This document shows, in pieces, positions 1-7,320 of a stretch of 16,424 nt of DNA. The first letter of the stretch is position 1; each line of letters starts with the position of its first letter. A program made the position numbers and the translations under genes. Origin of the DNA: Bacteroidales bacterium UBA4459 (GTDB lineage Bacteria; Bacteroidota; Bacteroidia; Bacteroidales; F082); contig DGOT01000295.1 in the NCBI GenBank assembly GCA_002389465.1, forward strand, positions 10,012 to 26,435. The letters run 5' to 3'. Under the pieces are notes generated by a model. It was not told the DNA's origin. It made no database searches and was given only the letters and a program-made list of their open reading frames with translations.

Positions 1-998
1 TTCACTTTCCGGGCGATTGCTTCCGGATTATGTCCGGATATGAAATCACCAATGTTATATTGTTCAATAATTCGTTTAATTTCAGGTAGTGGTGATGCAA
101 GTATGGGAATTCCGGCATGGATGTAATCAAATAACTTATTCGGCAGGCTAAACCTGTAATTCAGGTTGGTGTCTTTATCCAGTGTTAAGCCCAGGTTAGC
201 ATTGACTGTGTATTGCATTAATTCCACATAAGGTTGTTTCGGTTTGAAATAAACCCTGTCAGTTAATGAAAGTTCCCTGACCTTGTTTTTCAGCAGATCA
301 ATTACGTCACCGCCTCCAACGATCAACAACACAGCCTCATCTGTGATGAACGGCATAGCCTCGATCATTTCTTCCGTCCCACGGTCGACATTAATACCCG
401 AACCCTGAAGGATTAGAATGAATTTGTCTTCCGGAAGCCCGAGGTCAGCTCTCGTTTTGCTGATAATTACTTTTTGAGATGATGGAATATTCCGTACAAC
501 TTTTGGGCGGATACCGTACTTTTCTTCATACAGTCCGGCAATCGAGTCATTTACAGTAATGATATTTTCCAGTTTAGGAAATATATTCCGTTCAATACGC
601 TCCCAAATAAGCTGAACTCTTTTCCGGTTTACCAGCTCAGGAACTTCAGTAAAATATTCATGGCTGTCGTAAACAAGCGGGATGCCTTTCAGTTTCGATA
701 TCAGATAATTGGGGAGCAAAGTGTCGAGGTCATTTGCCACCAGTAAATCAACTTTTTTAAAAAGAAGAAGAAAAAACAGGCGGATGTTGAACGCAGCATA
801 AAAACAAGGTCCTTTTGTGAAAAGCATGTTCATGCGCAGGGTAGGGTAAGGTCGGTTATCTAAGGACAGGCTGTTTTTCAGGTTTCGGCCTACTAACAGG
901 ATGTCGAAGCCCATAAGGGTGAGCGACTGGCATACTTTGGCAACCCGCTGGTCGGTAACCAGGTCATTGATGACCGATACAATGATTCTTTTAGCCAA
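1..998 (-). CDS. GT4-type glycosyltransferase, 5' part (runs off left edge)
   Basis: My translation of the complement from a TTG at 998 stays open to base 1, about 332 residues, so the C-terminus is missing. The start reads LAKRIIVSVINDLVTDQRV, matching my memory of Bacteroidetes family-1/GT4 glycosyltransferases. No ATG lies between this TTG and the in-frame TAG at 1023-1025, so TTG is the best start. Visible parts are an N-terminal Rossmann-like half (VANDLDTLLPNYL near residues 86-98, VYDSHE near 109-114), a middle section with the GSGINVDRGTEEM segment typical of the start of the donor-binding half, and NKLFDYIHAGIPILAS near residue 290, which is the GT4 nucleotide-sugar-binding region. 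The enzyme would transfer a sugar from a nucleotide donor at the cytoplasmic membrane face, probably for capsule, O-antigen or glycan synthesis. The acceptor and sugar cannot be read from the sequence. It is divergent from murB. Confidence 0.85.
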   Translation of the reverse strand, partial: MAKRIIVSVINDLVTDQRVAKVCQSLTLMGFDILLVGRNLKNSLSLDNRPYPTLRMNMLFTKGPCFYAAFNIRLFFLLLFKKVDLLVANDLDTLLPNYLISKLKGIPLVYDSHEYFTEVPELVNRKRVQLIWERIERNIFPKLENIITVNDSIAGLYEEKYGIRPKVVRNIPSSQKVIISKTRADLGLPEDKFILILQGSGINVDRGTEEMIEAMPFITDEAVLLIVGGGDVIDLLKNKVRELSLTDRVYFKPKQPYVELMQYTVNANLGLTLDKDTNLNYRFSLPNKLFDYIHAGIPILASPLPEIKRIIEQYNIGDFISGHNPEAIARKV

Positions 999-1078
999 AA
1001 GATAAGCTGTGTAAAGACAGGACTATTATGACCTTTTTATATTAACTTAAAGATTGTGGGAATATTGTATTGATTTCA

Positions 1079-1086
1079 TATCTTTG
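1079..1086 (+). promoter_or_regulatory. Candidate Bacteroidetes -7 promoter box for murB
   Basis: TATCTTTG is an exact match to the Bacteroidetes -7 consensus TAnnTTTG. A TTG at 1054-1056, 22 bases upstream, could be the -33 element. Transcription would then start near 1090, only about 3 bases before the murB ATG at 1093. The match is visible; its use as a promoter is inferred. Confidence 0.4.
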
Positions 1087-1092
1087 AATGAT

Positions 1093-2109
1093 ATGTTGAT
1101 AAGTGAGAATTTTTGCATAAAACCGTTTACAACTTTCGGTGTTGAGGTCAGAGCTCAGCAGTTTATTGTAGTTTCTTCCATAGGCGATTTACAGGATCTT
1201 TTTAAGGAAGGTTTTTTAAAAACAGAGCCGCGTATGGTTTTAGGTCGTGGCAGCAATGTTTTATTTACCGATCATTATGAAGGATTGATCCTGTCGTGTC
1301 AGATTAGAGGGAAAGAGATAGTCGAGGAAAACGATGATTATGTATTACTTAAAGTCAATAGTGGTGAATATTGGCCCGGTCTGGTGGATGAGATAGTGGA
1401 AAAAGGACTTGGCGGGATGGAAAATCTATGCCTGATCCCCGGAAAAGTAGGAGCAGCACCTATACAAAACATTGGCGCATATGGAGCTGAAATTAAAGAT
1501 GTTATTGAAAGCGTGGAAGCGTTCGATATGACAACAGGCACGGGCAAAATATTTACTAAAAAAGAATGTGATTTCGGCTATAGATCCAGTATTTTTAAAA
1601 CGAAAGAGAAAGGACGATACTTTATTGTTAATGTAATATTCCGTTTGTCAAAAAAGCCGAAACTAAACTTGGCATATGCACCGCTGAAGGAAATATTTCA
1701 AGGAAGGAAAGAGGAGGAGATAACCATCAAAGAGGTGAGCGAAACAATAAAAAAGATTCGCAATAAAAAAATACCTGATCCCGACTCCCTAAAGAATGCC
1801 GGAAGTTTTTTCAAAAACCCTGTAGTGAAGAAGAAAACGGCCGACAAACTAAGGCAGCAATATAAGGACATGCCGTATTATCCACAAACCGGAAACAAAG
1901 TAAAACTGGCCGCCGGTTGGCTGATCGAGCAATGCGGATGGAAAGGAAAAAGGATCGGAGATGTTGGAGTCTACGATAAGCAGGCGCTCATTCTTGTAAA
2001 TTACGACAACGCCAGCGGAAAGGATATTTTACAGTTTTCCAAAAAAATAAATGCCAGCGTGATTAAAAAATTTGGTATACACCTTGAAAGAGAGGTTATC
2101 GTTATATAA
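1093..2109 (+). CDS. murB: UDP-N-acetylenolpyruvoylglucosamine reductase
   Basis: Reduces UDP-GlcNAc-enolpyruvate to UDP-MurNAc with NADPH, the second committed cytoplasmic step of peptidoglycan synthesis; it is an FAD enzyme. From ATG 1093 the protein has 338 residues, close to E. coli MurB (342). Visible are the N-terminal FPD-like opening (PFTTFG, 11-16), the FAD-binding GRGSNVL (51-57), IPGKVGAAPIQNIGAYGAE (115-133), the YRSSIFK block (163-169), NAGSFFKNP (235-243) with the proton-donor Ser238, and the C-terminal LEREV with Glu334 aligning to catalytic Glu325 of E. coli. It is therefore a type I enzyme with its key residues intact. The frame extends upstream to a TTG at 1054, but homologues begin close to the ATG and the extension would cover a promoter-like box. 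The DUF5362 gene follows after 30 bases and may be co-transcribed. Confidence 0.96.
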   Translation: MLISENFCIKPFTTFGVEVRAQQFIVVSSIGDLQDLFKEGFLKTEPRMVLGRGSNVLFTDHYEGLILSCQIRGKEIVEENDDYVLLKVNSGEYWPGLVDEIVEKGLGGMENLCLIPGKVGAAPIQNIGAYGAEIKDVIESVEAFDMTTGTGKIFTKKECDFGYRSSIFKTKEKGRYFIVNVIFRLSKKPKLNLAYAPLKEIFQGRKEEEITIKEVSETIKKIRNKKIPDPDSLKNAGSFFKNPVVKKKTADKLRQQYKDMPYYPQTGNKVKLAAGWLIEQCGWKGKRIGDVGVYDKQALILVNYDNASGKDILQFSKKINASVIKKFGIHLEREVIVI

Positions 2110-2139
2110 CAACTTAAAAACTCATCAAAATTATCGATT

Positions 2140-2598
2140 ATGGAACAACTTGTTTTATCAGATCAGTCAGCTGCTTTTCTTAAAGAAGCAAAGAAGTGGG
2201 CTTATTTTTTGGCAATCATGGGATTTATAGGGACAGGACTCATGGTGGTGGTAGGAATATTTATGAGTGTGATTTTCTCGGTTATTGATGTTTTCGCCAA
2301 TATTCCTGATAAGCCCGATTTTCCGTTTGGCTTAATAGGATTATTGTATGTTGCGCTCGCTGTCGTTTATTTCTTCCCGGCGTATTACCTGTATAAGTTT
2401 TCCAGTGAGATGAGCCAGGCTTTGCTGGTAAGGGATGAGTCACACCTGTCCTCTGCTTTCCGGTTCCTGAAAAAACACTTTAAATTCATTGGAATCATGA
2501 TCATTGTAATGATTGCCTTATATATAATAGTCATTATAGTTTTTGTAATTGTCGGAGTAACAAGTGCTTTATCAACGAACACCGGTTTATTTGTCTGA
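2140..2598 (+). CDS. DUF5362-like small integral membrane protein
   Basis: A 152-residue protein with no recognisable enzyme motif. It has three strongly hydrophobic stretches (about residues 22-50, 63-87 and 112-139). Between the second and third is a polar amphipathic segment beginning FSSEMSQALLVRDESHL, where residues alternate between membrane-edge and charged positions. This layout matches the DUF5362 family as I remember it from Bacteroidetes; its function is unknown. The last 12 bases overlap, tail to tail, the convergent lipoprotein gene on the other strand. It may share the murB transcript (30-base gap). Confidence 0.8.
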   Translation: MEQLVLSDQSAAFLKEAKKWAYFLAIMGFIGTGLMVVVGIFMSVIFSVIDVFANIPDKPDFPFGLIGLLYVALAVVYFFPAYYLYKFSSEMSQALLVRDESHLSSAFRFLKKHFKFIGIMIIVMIALYIIVIIVFVIVGVTSALSTNTGLFV

Positions 2599-3030
2599 CG
2601 AAGTATGATCGTGCACAATCCGCCACCCGCAGGGTGCTTTCCGGAAGATCAGGGTAAATAATCCCCACGGATGATCATCTGCTCTTTCCAGTTCCCATTT
2701 TCCAAATACCAAGGCAGAGGTTTCTGACAGCATTTTTATGTCTATATCCGAAAAGGTCAGCTTCCCCATGATAGCTTTATCAGGATACCCTTTCTTGTAA
2801 CGGTCGAGGGTAGTTTGCCAGCCGTACGACACGTTACCGCCCGAAGCAAAACGCAACGAATCGCTTTTATAATACCCCAGCATATAGGCTTCGATATCGC
2901 CCCTGTTCCAGGCACTCTGCTGTTCCATCAGGATGTTGTAAATGCTTTCTCTGGCTTCTTCTTTATCGGAAGAAACGGGTGTTTGACACGAAAAAGAAAT
3001 AAGGACAAGTAAATAAATAAAGTGCTTCAT
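2587..3030 (-). CDS. NTF2/SnoaL-like (DUF4440-type) lipoprotein
   Basis: From ATG 3030 the protein has 147 residues; a GTG directly upstream at 3033 would add one residue. It opens with a short signal ending in a lipobox-like ISFSC (Cys15), so it is probably a lipoprotein. The mature part begins with a helix containing EQQSAWNRGDIEAYM, then GYYKSDSLRF and SYGWQTTLDRYKKGYP, and ends in strands such as SALVFGKWEL and WGLFTLIFRK followed by GWRIVHDHTS. That order is the cone-shaped NTF2-like fold of the SnoaL/DUF4440 superfamily, whose members bind small ligands or catalyse varied reactions. No function can be assigned. It lies 9 bases after the DDAH-like gene and appears to be the last gene of that operon. 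Confidence 0.85.
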   Translation of the reverse strand: MKHFIYLLVLISFSCQTPVSSDKEEARESIYNILMEQQSAWNRGDIEAYMLGYYKSDSLRFASGGNVSYGWQTTLDRYKKGYPDKAIMGKLTFSDIDIKMLSETSALVFGKWELERADDHPWGLFTLIFRKAPCGWRIVHDHTSSDK

Positions 3031-3039
3031 CACCAGTAA

Positions 3040-3813
3040 TTAAAAACGTAAAGATAAGCAACTGGCACCTCCATCCAGTTTCTGAAATTCTGACAGGTCA
3101 ACGTCAATAATGCGGTAACCGAATGACGCGATCATGTTTTTTGTTTGCGGATAACCAGAGGGTACGATCACGGTTTCGTTGACCCAGATACAGTTAGCAG
3201 CATATGCTTCATTCCCTCCAACCTTCAGCAGGTTGAATTCTTGGAAAACGGGATGGGAAATAAATTCCCCGGCCGTCACCATATTATTATGTTCCAGGTA
3301 AGCCACGCCGGTTTTTAAATGCAGCACTTCTCTCAATTCAACGGTTGACGCATCCATACCGTATTTCCGAAGAGTTTCCGTCATTTGCCGGACACCTTCT
3401 TTATTTGTCCGCTCCGACAGGCCAATATAATAATGGCTGCCTGCCATCATGATATCGCCGGCTTCTATGGTTCCTGGTTCGCGAATAAATTCAACATGTT
3501 TGTAATGTTTTTCAATTATACGCACAACATCTTTCTCTTCCCCTTTTCTGGAAAGAGCCCCGGGGTTTGTAATAACAGCGCATTCAGAAGTTAGCAGAGC
3601 AACATCCTCAATAAATGTAGAATCAGGATATGCTTCATTGGCATCAAGAATGTCTACATGAAGCCCGCAAGAAGTTAGTGCTTCTATGTATTTATCATGT
3701 TGCCGACATGCCAGGTTATAATCGGGTTTGCCCAGATTTGCCGAAGTGATGCCGTTGACCATGTTTTTACACGGCATTCGTACAATTGCATTCCGAAATC
3801 GGGGAGTGTTCAT
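3040..3813 (-). CDS. DDAH-like guanidino-group hydrolase (amidinotransferase superfamily)
   Basis: From ATG 3813 the protein has 257 residues. This ATG shares ATGA with the stop of the upstream hydrolase; an ATG at 3825 would add four residues. Family motifs are present: DSTFIEDVA (64-72), GTIEAGDIM (114-122), LHLKTGVAYLEHN (164-176) with the catalytic His165, GGNEAYAANCIW (199-210), and a C-terminal GGASCLSL with the nucleophile Cys252. This is the layout of dimethylarginine dimethylaminohydrolases, which cut a guanidino group to a ureido product (citrulline) plus an amine through a Cys-thiouronium intermediate. Related family members act on arginine, agmatine or other guanidines, so the substrate is open. 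Its coupling to a carbamoyl-amidase-like gene suggests a two-step guanidine to ureide to amine route (inference). Confidence 0.88.
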   Translation of the reverse strand: MNTPRFRNAIVRMPCKNMVNGITSANLGKPDYNLACRQHDKYIEALTSCGLHVDILDANEAYPDSTFIEDVALLTSECAVITNPGALSRKGEEKDVVRIIEKHYKHVEFIREPGTIEAGDIMMAGSHYYIGLSERTNKEGVRQMTETLRKYGMDASTVELREVLHLKTGVAYLEHNNMVTAGEFISHPVFQEFNLLKVGGNEAYAANCIWVNETVIVPSGYPQTKNMIASFGYRIIDVDLSEFQKLDGGASCLSLRF

Positions 3814-4634
3814 TTTGTTATCCATTTGTTATACAGATCAGGCCGCCTGTCCTCCATAAACAATCGCCGTGCGTGTGCTTGTTTTACCAGAGTCAGGTCA
3901 ATGTCACAGAATAATATTTCATCTCTTCCGGAATTTGCCCGCGCAAGGACAATACCGTCGGGGCTGCATACAAACGACTCGCCTGAAAATTCCAGTTTAT
4001 CTTCTCTGCCCACACGGTTACATAAAGCTGTAAAATAGCCGTTTTGAAAGGCAGTAACCTGCATTTCCGCTTCGTAAAGACCATCGGTCCATTCGCCTAC
4101 GGCCCCTGCCTGGGGTGTAATCACCAGTTCGGCTCCGCCAACTGCCAATGCCCGCATGTATTCAGGATAATGTCTGTCGTAGCAAATAGCCACGCCAATT
4201 TTACCGACGGCGGTTTCATAAACCGGAACTCCTGTGTCGCCAGGCGTGTAATAGGTCTTTTCATGAAAGTATTCATAATCGGGAATGTGCGTCATGCGTG
4301 TTTTTCCCAGCAGGGTACCATCCGCATCAATGACGGGAGAGGTGTCGTACGTCAGATTGTTCTCTTTCTCAAACAGATTAAGGATAGTGACGATGCCATA
4401 TTCCTTTGCCATTGCAGTAAACATGTCCGTAATCGGCCCGGGGATAGTTTCGGCCAGATGGATTACTGCTCCATCAGCCCTTTTCTGCGGATAAAACGGT
4501 TCAAAAGCCAGTTCGGCAAAGCAAACTACCTGTGCCCCTGCTGCGGCAGCTTTTTTAAAAGATTGTATGCTGCGCTTGAGATTGTTCTGTTTGTCTCTTG
4601 TTGCATGCTGTTGTATTAAGGCTATTTTCATCAT
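3810..4634 (-). CDS. Carbon-nitrogen hydrolase (nitrilase superfamily, N-carbamoyl-amidase-like)
   Basis: About 274 residues from ATG 4634, which forms an ATGA overlap with the upstream stop; the next codon is also ATG (4631), and an ATG at 4655 is possible. It resembles N-carbamoylputrescine amidases and beta-ureidopropionases, which hydrolyse N-carbamoyl amines to amine, CO2 and ammonia. Visible are the catalytic Glu41 in FAELAFEPFY, the second conserved Glu in EYFHEK, the nucleophile Cys151 in VAICYDRHYPEYMRAL, and TPQAGAVGEW and GLYEAEM downstream. The expected catalytic Lys (RK[MT]HIPD in relatives) reads RMTHIPD here, so Met114 replaces it; the codon is ATG in this sequence. This may be a subgroup trait rather than loss of function. 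The gene sits between an RdhA-like gene and a DDAH-like gene, with overlaps on both sides. Confidence 0.88.
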   Translation of the reverse strand: MMKIALIQQHATRDKQNNLKRSIQSFKKAAAAGAQVVCFAELAFEPFYPQKRADGAVIHLAETIPGPITDMFTAMAKEYGIVTILNLFEKENNLTYDTSPVIDADGTLLGKTRMTHIPDYEYFHEKTYYTPGDTGVPVYETAVGKIGVAICYDRHYPEYMRALAVGGAELVITPQAGAVGEWTDGLYEAEMQVTAFQNGYFTALCNRVGREDKLEFSGESFVCSPDGIVLARANSGRDEILFCDIDLTLVKQAHARRLFMEDRRPDLYNKWITK

Positions 4635-5995
4635 GATTGTTTTGTATTTACCCATTCCGGCAGTGGTGCTGGTACAGGTTTGCGGCCATAAAAATAATCG
4701 TCCAAATGCAAAGCAGCTTTTCTGAAGGCAGAAGAGTTTTTAATACCGGTTCTGACGATATTGTGCAGTAAATTATCCGGGTGTGCATAAGGGCAGACAC
4801 TGATACATCTGCCGCAATCGGTGCCCAGTGTACACCATAGCGTAAAGCATGCCTCCTGGTTGATCTGCCATCTTTTAACGCCATTGATATCTTCCTGCGG
4901 AGCAAACGAGATTGCCTGGCTGGGGCAGGCATCGGCACACTTTTTACAGAGGGTGCAGAAACCGGTGACCGAATAATCATTCAAGGGTTCGTCCATAGCC
5001 AACGGGATGTTTGTTGTAACTACGGAAATCCGTACCCGCGGCCCCAGTTTTGGTGTCATCAGCAGGCCCATACGTCCGATCTCTCCGAGGCCTGCATCAC
5101 GGGCAACCAGCGGGCACACCACTTCATAATTTCCGTCAATGTGGGCACGGGCTTCGTACCCTAAATTCCTGATAAAAGCAGCTACCTGCAAGGCGATCAC
5201 TCCCGAAGCAAGGTATTGTTGCCCCGATTCCATCACGACTGATGCTGCTGGTGCGGCACTCAACATTTCTTTGCTCATTTCCACCGTAAAGGCAATAGCA
5301 TATTTATGTTTATTCACGACTGGTTTGTCCCGCCGCTCTTTGCGCCCGCCAACTGAATAGATGTGATAAGACTTTAATTCCGTAATGCCGCAATTAATGG
5401 CCCCCAGCTTTTTCGACCAGTTTTTTATGTATTGACTGATATCTTCCAGAACGGTTTCGGTTTTCTGTTTGTTGACAGGTCCGTTCACTCTATCCCTGAG
5501 GGCTTCGATGGTTGCAAAACTGGTATCAGCCGAAGCAAAAGCCACAGGGTTGTACTGACTGGTTCCAGGCTGTAGTAATCCGGCTTTTGCCCGGAAATTA
5601 TCATCTACCTTTTTGTGTTCGGGTTTGCGTTTGTAATACGCTTTAAAGGCATCCGTGCCCGGAATCAGTTCGTTCCGTGAAAACATGGTGTCTCGCTCAT
5701 CAATTTGCGTGGATGTCACCGGTTTAGTAAATAATCTTTTTTTCCCGGATGGAGCAGCCAAAACAATGGCACTCCCATATGTGAGTACCAGTAAAATTAT
5801 TCCGGCTGGCATTTGATAAGGAAACTCAAAGAAAGAAACCAGAAGAAAGGGAATAGGTAATAATAAAGCGAGGGTGAAGAAACGGGATGCTGCCCTTTTT
5901 TCTTTTTCCTGTAAAGAAACGATACCTGCCCACGCTAATGAAATGAAAATGAGGACAGACGTAGTCAACAAGAAAATAAAAACAGTGTTGTGCAT
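4631..5995 (-). CDS. Membrane-anchored reductive-dehalogenase-like corrinoid/4Fe-4S protein
   Basis: A 454-residue protein. Three hydrophobic helices come first (about 3-22, 38-58, 62-80), followed by a linker, a QueG/RdhA-type cobalamin-binding reductase region (about 180-340) and two 4Fe-4S motifs. The family block ARDAGLGEIGRMGLLMTP (298-315) followed by GPRVRISVVTT is characteristic of reductive dehalogenase catalytic subunits. Cluster one is C347-x2-C350-x2-C353-x3-C357P. Cluster two has C394-x2-C397-x3-C401P with extra cysteines at 383 and 388. There is no twin-arginine signal. Lys/Arg after helix 1 and after helix 3 suggest that the catalytic part faces the cytoplasm, unlike respiratory RdhA. 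The substrate is unknown and need not be an organohalide. It is not QueG, which is shorter and soluble. It is the first gene of a four-gene operon. Confidence 0.87.
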   Translation of the reverse strand: MHNTVFIFLLTTSVLIFISLAWAGIVSLQEKEKRAASRFFTLALLLPIPFLLVSFFEFPYQMPAGIILLVLTYGSAIVLAAPSGKKRLFTKPVTSTQIDERDTMFSRNELIPGTDAFKAYYKRKPEHKKVDDNFRAKAGLLQPGTSQYNPVAFASADTSFATIEALRDRVNGPVNKQKTETVLEDISQYIKNWSKKLGAINCGITELKSYHIYSVGGRKERRDKPVVNKHKYAIAFTVEMSKEMLSAAPAASVVMESGQQYLASGVIALQVAAFIRNLGYEARAHIDGNYEVVCPLVARDAGLGEIGRMGLLMTPKLGPRVRISVVTTNIPLAMDEPLNDYSVTGFCTLCKKCADACPSQAISFAPQEDINGVKRWQINQEACFTLWCTLGTDCGRCISVCPYAHPDNLLHNIVRTGIKNSSAFRKAALHLDDYFYGRKPVPAPLPEWVNTKQS

Positions 5996-6154
5996 TCCAA
6001 GTTGTTAGTGTCCAACAAAAGTCGGAATAAAAGCACACATAGCCAAAATTTTAGAAGTATGCGTCAAGATGGCCTTGATTCACTCAGATCAAAAACGAAA
6101 AATGTAGGCGATCTAAAAAATATCAGAAATTGAAAGGGTCAGTTTTAAGATTTT

Positions 6155-6571
6155 TTATTCTTTCTTTAATATAATTTTCCCTTCACCTTCAAGTATTAAT
6201 TCGTCCCCTTTTCCGTAATATTTTGCCATTTTAGGCAGTAACTTAAGTATATCTACGCCAAAATCTGAATCACAACAAATCTCGGTACATCCTCCCTGTC
6301 CCAAATCGATATTTCCGTTACTTGTTACGTTATAATCTCCAAAGCAATTATTAACATCCAATTCAAGTGTATAGGTTTGTTCGCTGGTAAATGTAAGCAT
6401 ATAACTTTTTTCGGCTTTTTTGTACGAGGACTCCCCCGGCTTTTTCATTTTCACAACTTTCCAGCTGTTTGCTGTCAGGTCAACATAGATATCTTTTTTT
6501 GCACATGACATCATCGTCACCCCAATAATAGATAGAAGTAATAACAGCAGTCGGAATTTAATTCGGTTCAT
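6155..6571 (-). CDS. META/HslJ-like lipoprotein
   Basis: A 138-residue protein with a leucine-rich signal ending in TMMSC (lipobox Cys23), hence a probable lipoprotein. The mature part begins with a Trp-containing strand (NSWKVVKM), then LTFTSEQTYTLELD, followed by VNNCFGDYNV and GGCTEICCDSD, and ends in a strand DELILEGEGKIIL. A central NxCxGxY and a later Cys-containing strand resemble META/HslJ-type lipocalin-like domains found in many Bacteroidetes lipoproteins. Four closely placed Cys in the mature part could form disulfides. The function is unknown. It is the last gene of the envelope operon, 33 bases after the barrel-like gene. A 158-base gap separates it from the RdhA-like gene; I saw no exact TAnnTTTG box or strong hairpin there. 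Confidence 0.8.
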   Translation of the reverse strand: MNRIKFRLLLLLLSIIGVTMMSCAKKDIYVDLTANSWKVVKMKKPGESSYKKAEKSYMLTFTSEQTYTLELDVNNCFGDYNVTSNGNIDLGQGGCTEICCDSDFGVDILKLLPKMAKYYGKGDELILEGEGKIILKKE

Positions 6572-6604
6572 ATTCTGATTAATTATTTGCAGATATCTTG
6601 ATGT

Positions 6605-7315
6605 TTACGGAAGTACAAATCCAACTTTTAGCTCAAACTTGAAAAGGAAAGGGCGAACATTGAAGCTGCTGATTTTCTGATAGGTGTCGTCATCTACCTG
6701 AAATTTGTCGGTTGTCCTTGTAATCAGGTTCACACCAATCAGGCTGAACATGCTTTCAATAACCAAAGGTGAATTTTTAATCCTGAATTGAAAAGGAATG
6801 ATTCCCGGGTCGAAGCTGACAATGTGGTAATGCACGTTCATGTCCTTCAATTCCTGATAATTGCCGTTGTCCATGTTAACCCATCTGGTAGTGTTTGTAA
6901 CTCCATATGTATACGCCGGATTAAACGAGATGCCCATGCGCCAGAATCCTTTGTTGGCCCAGAAATATTTGAATTCTGACCCGACAAAAAAACTGGTCAG
7001 GTTTTTCCTGAATGAAACACCAATCATAGGTTCTATGGATAAAGCTCCCTGATTTTTCAATTCCCAGATGTGTTCGAAGGAAACAAAGACAGGCACGTTG
7101 TAGCCTCCCTCGTAATCATCCACGTCATTATAATAGTACCCCGCGTAATCACGACCGTAGCTAACACTATAAACTTCAGCTCTTATAGAGGAGCCAAACT
7201 TGATGATATTTTGATGGGTTGTTGTGTTTTCATCACTTTTTATGGCTGTTACCTCCTGTTGCGCCTGTAAAGAGAGAAACAGAAATAGACTAAAAAATAT
7301 GCTGAGTGTTTTCAT
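6605..7315 (-). CDS. Outer-membrane beta-barrel-like protein
   Basis: A 236-residue protein with a clear signal peptide (MKTLSIFFSLFLFLSLQAQ; cleavage probably after QAQ). The rest alternates short amphipathic strands rich in aromatic residues with polar turns, for example PVFVSFEHIWEL, LSIEPMIGVSFRKNL, SFFVGSEFKYFW, WRMGISFNPAYTYGV, and a last strand FLFKFELKVGFVLP. This is the pattern of a small outer-membrane barrel of roughly eight to ten strands. I do not recognise the family, and no function can be assigned. It starts 5 bases after the stop of the second LVIVD-repeat gene, so the two are probably translated from one message. Surface or secretion-linked roles are plausible from context only. 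Confidence 0.78.
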   Translation of the reverse strand: MKTLSIFFSLFLFLSLQAQQEVTAIKSDENTTTHQNIIKFGSSIRAEVYSVSYGRDYAGYYYNDVDDYEGGYNVPVFVSFEHIWELKNQGALSIEPMIGVSFRKNLTSFFVGSEFKYFWANKGFWRMGISFNPAYTYGVTNTTRWVNMDNGNYQELKDMNVHYHIVSFDPGIIPFQFRIKNSPLVIESMFSLIGVNLITRTTDKFQVDDDTYQKISSFNVRPFLFKFELKVGFVLP

Positions 7316-7320
7316 AGGAT

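Noticed and set aside
4044..4619. 191-codon open frame on the plus strand antisense to the C-N hydrolase
   Set aside because: Composition is unlike a protein family and the minus-strand gene has clear catalytic motifs across the same bases.
4631..5995. Annotation as epoxyqueuosine reductase (QueG)
   Set aside because: QueG is soluble, shorter and lacks three N-terminal membrane helices; the ARDAGLGEIGR...GPRVRIS region and overall layout fit RdhA-like proteins better.
6002..6018. Small inverted repeat (TTGTT/AACAA, 7-base loop) upstream of the RdhA-like gene
   Set aside because: Five AT-rich pairs without a T-tract; too weak to call a terminator or operator.
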